A stretch of DNA of 64,000 nucleotides from Paraflavitalea devenefica (GTDB taxonomy: Bacteria > Bacteroidota > Bacteroidia > Chitinophagales > Chitinophagaceae), in NCBI RefSeq assembly GCF_011759375.1, contig NZ_JAARML010000005.1, forward strand, positions 248,001-312,000. Direction: 5' to 3'. Below are positions 60,301 to 64,000 of this stretch, in pieces. The notes under the pieces were generated by a model, which worked only from the letters and a program-made list of their open reading frames with translations, did no database searches and was not told the origin of the DNA. Position numbers and translations under genes: made by a program. The first letter of the stretch is position 1. Each line of letters begins with the position of its first letter.

Positions 60301-61236
60301 AATTTTACCAATCCAACCAATGCTTTTAATTCCTGTCTGCTGAACGCTAAAAATGCGGCTGATGCTTCGCTGAAACCCATTCTGGAACTACAGCAGCAAT
60401 ATATCCTGGCGCCTATAGAAAATTCAGCATGGAAAAACAACCTTTTGCTGGGTGCTTCCTTTAACAGGTATGATTACATGACTTATCCAACAGGCAAGGC
60501 ATACCTGCAAAGAGGGCGGAAAGTAAATCTATCTGCTCCTTCAGGAACATTCACCTATGCTGCCACAGCGACCAATAATCAGTCGCTGATAGTTGATAGC
60601 CGATATGAAAATGAGGGTGCCTATCAATACTATGCAGGCAATCCTGTTCAGCTAATCGGGAAAGATGGCGTGCGTAATTCTTATATATGGGATTATCAGA
60701 ATTCGCTTCCGGTAGCACAAGTTAGTAATGCCTCTGCCGACCAGATTGCTTACACTTCTTTTGAAACTACTGGCCTGGGCGGCTGGATGATGAATTATGG
60801 CTCTTCTGTTGTGAATAATGGCGGCATCACCGGGAAGAAAACTATTGCCGGCGGCGTCAATAAAACGGTGCCGGTGGGTAATTATATCGTGAGCGTGTGG
60901 AGTACCGGCAATACCTGGATCAATGGGCAGTTGCAAACACAAACACCTGCTAAAACGATAGGTTCCTGGCGATGTTTCGAGAAGAAACTTCTCAATGTAA
61001 CCACCATTAGTGTGGCCGGAGATAATATTGATGAAGTAAAGGTTTATCCGGCAGATGCTCAAATAACTACTTACACCTACGATCCGTTGATTGGGATGAC
61101 CAGTCAGTGCAATGTTCAGAATAAGATTATCTATTATGAATATGATGGTTTTGGCCGTTTGTTGCGTATCCGGGATGAGAACCGCAACGTTCTCAAACAT
61201 TTCAATTATAAATATCAGCAAAATACCAACCAATAA
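57385..61236 (+). CDS. Large secreted YD/RHS-type protein with cysteine-rich insertion
   Basis: A 1283-residue exported protein. A signal peptide covers about the first 28 residues (VLVFMPALLANLPAM). The N-terminal domain, residues 45-120, is the salad-bowl entry region of Bacteroidota RHS-like proteins: VNYHTGIPQINVPLYTVKEG, then LPIGLSYHAGGIKVMEPASWIGAGW. The middle is strand-rich. Near residues 910-985 a cysteine-rich segment occurs (TSACSSCD, NCTTVSC, NNIICRA). The end has YD-like motifs: YTYDPLIGMTSQCN and YYEYDGFGRLLRIRDENRNV. The complete RHS core is absent. It lies 17 bp before the RHS-core gene and probably assembles with it at the cell surface. Confidence 0.82.
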   Translation: MHFLRVLFGKTVLVFMPALLANLPAMTQEGSPYPQVTIASPNAASLGKYTDVPVNYHTGIPQINVPLYTVKEGPLTLPIGLSYHAGGIKVMEPASWIGAGWSLQAGGMISRVVRGAPDEGGTTAMGMYGHFSHYGFSNYLTTGSLTAPNDQAFANGSYDGEPDLFSFNFNGYSGKFYFDDDRKPVLVNGEDLKIVYYFPRDTAGSYNTYTSNIQGFIVTVPSGDRYHFGITPGGSTSSVPAVELSFVYSGDPNMTDRLFVSWFLTKIVSADDMFSISLHYQPENCSYYTLSMSPVNGNFVPSWTNPAQNEYRLTKNYIQGVRLNQITFSNGTVDFIPGQVRTDIGNSFYTGATYTDLANTEAKSLEAISITGNQGFCKKYRLYHSYFTAPTENLPGYLSNYVIQTDRYRLKLDSLQEQTCNNSLSLAPYKFIYYSNTLPRRLSFAQDHWGFYNGVAGNSTLVPTYTINTFNTVSGADRDPRWPAMLNGALTKVIYPTGGYTAYEFEPNRIWTSTSTTGYMELYRYGYSVGYSGNLTASYGNVVLSGSYYRVVMVNGPCPPNTSGCAAGMTILNSSNAAVATMGIPGNSRDTLMIQLPAGTYSVNLSRQATQTGQGAEVFFTEIIPNVPVQQNAIIGGLRVKSIVQKDSLVSQDSIKTVYDYNFNGQSTGTLYSRPAYVQIVRNEVVKMFGITPSANNTSTHLYSNGCMGSETGSNPQPYFKSACPIFPMASTQGNHIGYNEVKVGQPGNGYSIYRYYGSGRWDDVHDDIAYRNINPTVCSAAIPNSPAAPLPYEYRRGQLKYEGHFTAGGQLLKESHYMMEYDSTQGTPAYMVNYVLSAVLGTRYELRGYRKKQTQVITHTYVPATGANSQVVQGVYHESSWHNQPTRQVVIYAAGDTQTTRIKYAADFRISVCDTISTGLPAYTSACSSCDVAMLTATANCTTVSCRYQAWINNIICRANARKTYITKRRNNFTNPTNAFNSCLLNAKNAADASLKPILELQQQYILAPIENSAWKNNLLLGASFNRYDYMTYPTGKAYLQRGRKVNLSAPSGTFTYAATATNNQSLIVDSRYENEGAYQYYAGNPVQLIGKDGVRNSYIWDYQNSLPVAQVSNASADQIAYTSFETTGLGGWMMNYGSSVVNNGGITGKKTIAGGVNKTVPVGNYIVSVWSTGNTWINGQLQTQTPAKTIGSWRCFEKKLLNVTTISVAGDNIDEVKVYPADAQITTYTYDPLIGMTSQCNVQNKIIYYEYDGFGRLLRIRDENRNVLKHFNYKYQQNTNQ

Positions 61237-61253
61237 CCCTTGTCTGCTAAACT

Positions 61254-64000
61254 ATGAATATACCTACCACGAAGCATCCATTTAGGAGAGGCCGGAACCT
61301 GTTATTGGGTCTGCTGCTCCTGCAAATTATAGCGCAGGCTCAAACGCCTGCCGCTCTCCGGACTCCTTATAGCAGTAACATCAAAGTCAACTATATCCGC
61401 AGTTGGGAAGCTATGGCGCCGGATACCAGCGCGACCAGCCTGGTTGCCCGCCCGCTCAGAGACGTCAAACAAACCACTGCCTACTTTGACGGCCTGGGCC
61501 GTCCGCTGCAAACCGTCGTTAAACAAGGCTCACTCACTAGCGGCAATAGTCCTGTAGACCTGGTAAGCCCGGTGATCTATGATGAGCTCGGCCGGGAAAA
61601 ATACAAATACCTGCCCTTTGCCGCTAATAATGCTGGTAGCAATACTTCCCTCAATGATGGCCTTTTCAAACTTAACCCTTTTCAGCAACAGGCACAGTTT
61701 TACAACACGCAATTAGCTGGTCAACCAGGTGAGACAAATATAGGTGGCAGTCTCAACTGGGCCTATGGACAAACTACTTTTGAAGCTTCACCGCTCAACC
61801 GGGTGCAGGAAACTTTTGCACCCGGCAGCAGTTGGGTGGGCTCCTCCTCACAAGCAAATGAAAATGACCGTCGCTCTATAAAAAGAAAATATTTTTTTAA
61901 TACCGTTACTGATAGTGTGCGGATCTGGACTGTCTCTGATGTGACGAATAACTGGGGAACTTACAGTACTGCCGCACGCTACCCAGTAGGCGAGCTCTAT
62001 AAGAACATCACAGTAGATGAACATGGCAAGCAGGTCATAGAGTTCAAAGACAAGGAAGGACAGGTTATCTTGAAAAAAGTGCAACTTATCGCAAGTGCCG
62101 ATAATGGTGCCGGCAGTGGGCATGCCGGATGGCTATGTACCTATTACGTGTATGATGACCTAAGTAACCTGCGCCTCGTGATCCAGCCTAAAGGAGTGGA
62201 ACTGTTGCTGGCCAATAGCTGGAATACCAGCTTTGACAACAGCGTTATTCTTAATGAGCAATCTTTCCGCTACGAATACGATGCCCGCCGTCGCATGATC
62301 TGTAAAAAAGTGCCCGGCGCCGCAGAAGTGTGGATGGTTTATGATCAGTGGGACCGGCTGGTGCTCACCCAGGATGGTAATTTGCGTGTAATGAACCAAT
62401 GGCTCTTCACCAAATACGATGCCCTCAACAGGCCAGTATACAGTGGTAAATACACTAATGCTACCTATATCAGCCAGAGCACTATGCAGGCTTATCTGAA
62501 CAGTCAGAATATGGGGCGTTATGAGACCTATAACCCTGGCAGCCCGCTACCCATGTATAGCCTTGCGCAAAGCTTTCCGGCGGTCACCTACAGCAATATT
62601 TTGTCCATTACCTATTACGATGACTATGCCTGGGTTTATGGAGTGCCACCGGCTTTCAGAACTTTTGACAACAGACTCAGCAACTATTTTGTCAGTCCTT
62701 CCAATAGTTATCCTTATCCACAGGTAGTGACGCCCACAGTTGACAATACCCGCGGACTGGTCACCGGCACTGTATCAAAAGCCCTGGACGGTTCTACCGC
62801 TTTTGCTACTACCATATTCTATGATGAAAAAGGACGGGTCATCCAAACCAAGGCAGAGAATTATACCTGGGGTTGTGACGTCACTACCACGCAGTATAAC
62901 TTCAGCGGCCAGCCTCTTACCATCGTCACCAGGCACGAGAAAGTACAGGGTACCAATCCGCAAACCCATATCGTTGTCACCAAAATGGACTATGACGACC
63001 TTGGCCGGTTGCTCACCACCAAAAAATCGGTGAGCAGCACCATTGGCAGTCAAATCATCAGCAAGCCCGAACAGGTCATTGCTACTAATGAATACGATGC
63101 GTTAGGACAACTGAGAAAGAAGAAACTGGCGCCCAGTACAGGACCCGGCGGGGGACCTCTGGACAGCCTCACCTACGACTATAATATCCGGGGCTGGATG
63201 CTGGGCGCCAATCGTACTTATGCCAAAGACACCAACAGCGCCACCAACTATTTTGGCTTTGATCTCGCTTATGATAAACGTGCGCTCAATGTTAATGGCC
63301 TTTCGGCCAACTATGCCGATTCCCTCTTCAATGGCAACATCGCCGGCATGCTCTGGAAGAGTAGTGGCGACAGCCGGGTAAGGCGATATGACTTTTCCTA
63401 TGATGCGGTGAACCGGCTGACCAGTGCTGCCTTCAAACAGTTTGCGGGCAGCAGCTTTAACCTTAATGCAGGTGTTGACTTTAGTGTGAGCAACCTCAGC
63501 TATGATGCCAATGGCAATATCCTGCGCATGGACCAGAAAGGCTGGAAGCCGGGTGGCAGTGCCTCTATTGACAACCTGGTTTATACCTATTACAACAATG
63601 GCAACAGCAACCGCCTGCGAAATGTGCGGGACCTTGCCAATGACCCGCAAACCAAACTGGGGGATTTCCGCAGCTCTTCTACCTATATGACGGCATTGGG
63701 AGGTATTAAAACAGACTCTGCAGTTGATTACACCTATGACCCCAACGGTAACCTGAAAAAGGACCTGAATAAAGACATTGGCACCGCCGCTGCAGAAGAC
63801 ATTGTTTACAATCACCTAAACTTACCGCAAACCATCACCGTGCGCACCGCAGGCGGGGCAGTGAAAGGCACTATTAGTTATACTTACGATGCCAATGGTG
63901 TCAAACACCGCAAGCGGATACAGGAAACGGGCAGGCCGGATAAGGTGACCTTATACATGGCAGGTTTTGTCTATGAAAATGATACCCTGCAGTTCCTGGG
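61254..64000 (+). CDS. RHS-core protein (DUF6443 type), 3' end beyond window
   Basis: The frame opens at ATG 61254 and stays open through the last base (915 residues seen). A signal peptide (LLLGLLLLQIIAQAQ) precedes a DUF6443-type N-terminus: TTAYFDGLGRPLQTVVKQGS, then PVIYDELGREKYKYLPFA. YD/RHS repeats follow, for example YEYDARRRMICKKVPG, TKYDALNRPVYSG, MDYDDLGRLLTTKKS, YDYNIRGWMLGANR, FSYDAVNRLTSAAFK, LSYDANGNILRMDQKG and YTYDANGVKHRKRIQ. The RHS-associated core and any toxin tip and immunity gene would lie past the window. The family is typically cell-surface or polymorphic toxin. Confidence 0.88.
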   Translation, partial: MNIPTTKHPFRRGRNLLLGLLLLQIIAQAQTPAALRTPYSSNIKVNYIRSWEAMAPDTSATSLVARPLRDVKQTTAYFDGLGRPLQTVVKQGSLTSGNSPVDLVSPVIYDELGREKYKYLPFAANNAGSNTSLNDGLFKLNPFQQQAQFYNTQLAGQPGETNIGGSLNWAYGQTTFEASPLNRVQETFAPGSSWVGSSSQANENDRRSIKRKYFFNTVTDSVRIWTVSDVTNNWGTYSTAARYPVGELYKNITVDEHGKQVIEFKDKEGQVILKKVQLIASADNGAGSGHAGWLCTYYVYDDLSNLRLVIQPKGVELLLANSWNTSFDNSVILNEQSFRYEYDARRRMICKKVPGAAEVWMVYDQWDRLVLTQDGNLRVMNQWLFTKYDALNRPVYSGKYTNATYISQSTMQAYLNSQNMGRYETYNPGSPLPMYSLAQSFPAVTYSNILSITYYDDYAWVYGVPPAFRTFDNRLSNYFVSPSNSYPYPQVVTPTVDNTRGLVTGTVSKALDGSTAFATTIFYDEKGRVIQTKAENYTWGCDVTTTQYNFSGQPLTIVTRHEKVQGTNPQTHIVVTKMDYDDLGRLLTTKKSVSSTIGSQIISKPEQVIATNEYDALGQLRKKKLAPSTGPGGGPLDSLTYDYNIRGWMLGANRTYAKDTNSATNYFGFDLAYDKRALNVNGLSANYADSLFNGNIAGMLWKSSGDSRVRRYDFSYDAVNRLTSAAFKQFAGSSFNLNAGVDFSVSNLSYDANGNILRMDQKGWKPGGSASIDNLVYTYYNNGNSNRLRNVRDLANDPQTKLGDFRSSSTYMTALGGIKTDSAVDYTYDPNGNLKKDLNKDIGTAAAEDIVYNHLNLPQTITVRTAGGAVKGTISYTYDANGVKHRKRIQETGRPDKVTLYMAGFVYENDTLQFL

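Noticed and set aside
1..64000. tRNA, rRNA or CRISPR arrays
   Set aside because: No cloverleaf, rRNA signature or regularly spaced direct-repeat array was found in the intergenic spaces on reading both strands by eye.

Overview
The window looks like a chromosomal segment of a Bacteroidota bacterium, most likely a Chitinophagaceae relative. This is inference from gene content and promoter style: a TonB-dependent receptor with a carboxypeptidase-regulatory-like N-terminus, LytS/LytTR signalling pairs, YD/RHS proteins of the Bacteroidota type, Crp/Fnr proteins with N-terminal cysteines, and several TAnnTTTG-type -7 elements with little Shine-Dalgarno signal. No rRNA, tRNA, CRISPR array, integrase or transposase was recognised.

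Layout: 1-5130 holds the end of a LytTR response regulator, a tandem-domain secreted protein and a DUF1501/DUF1800 pair. 5526-10496 is a molybdenum-cofactor operon (moaA, a SelW-like redox protein, moeA, a TSUP transporter, moaD, moaE and a moaC-moaB fusion). 10499-14471 is a small accessory island of mostly unknown genes, ending in an AAA+ ATPase with a nuclease-like C-terminus. It is flanked on the far side by a truncated, diverged second copy of the moaB 3' end. 14656-17254 is a MocR-type regulator divergent from a GNAT/PaiB pair, with a clear direct-repeat operator between them. 17304-21520 holds secreted TPR, lipoprotein and serine-hydrolase genes. mobA follows at 21797.

22347-38570 is a complete nitrate assimilation locus: nirB, nirD, an outer-membrane porin, NrtABC/D-type ABC transporter parts, a NarK-type MFS carrier, a single-polypeptide nitrate reductase fused to its FAD and [2Fe-2S] electron-transfer modules, and a nitrite-reductase-fold/rubredoxin fusion. 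Divergent to it is cobA (siroheme precursor), followed by a Crp/Fnr regulator with an FNR-like cysteine set. The Moco genes supply the nitrate reductase and cobA supplies the siroheme of NirB, so the first 38 kb works largely as one nitrate-use programme.

40492-45672 is a LytS/LytTR two-component system with a TonB receptor and two small envelope genes; a 19-of-21 matched motif precedes both the kinase and the receptor. 45730-46639 is a probable Panacea (DUF4065) toxin-antitoxin pair. 46667-48170 is an MFS carrier next to an AraC-family remnant. 48341-55433 centres on an OmpR-type two-component system bracketed by two four-copy CTAAT arrays phased at 11 bp, followed by MscS and NhaA. From 55893 to the window end lies a YD/RHS locus: a coiled-coil/barrel protein, a 1283-residue YD-type protein, and an RHS-core protein that runs off the edge. 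Repeated GC-rich hairpins (45365, 55684; 1726, 48202) sit in intergenic spaces.
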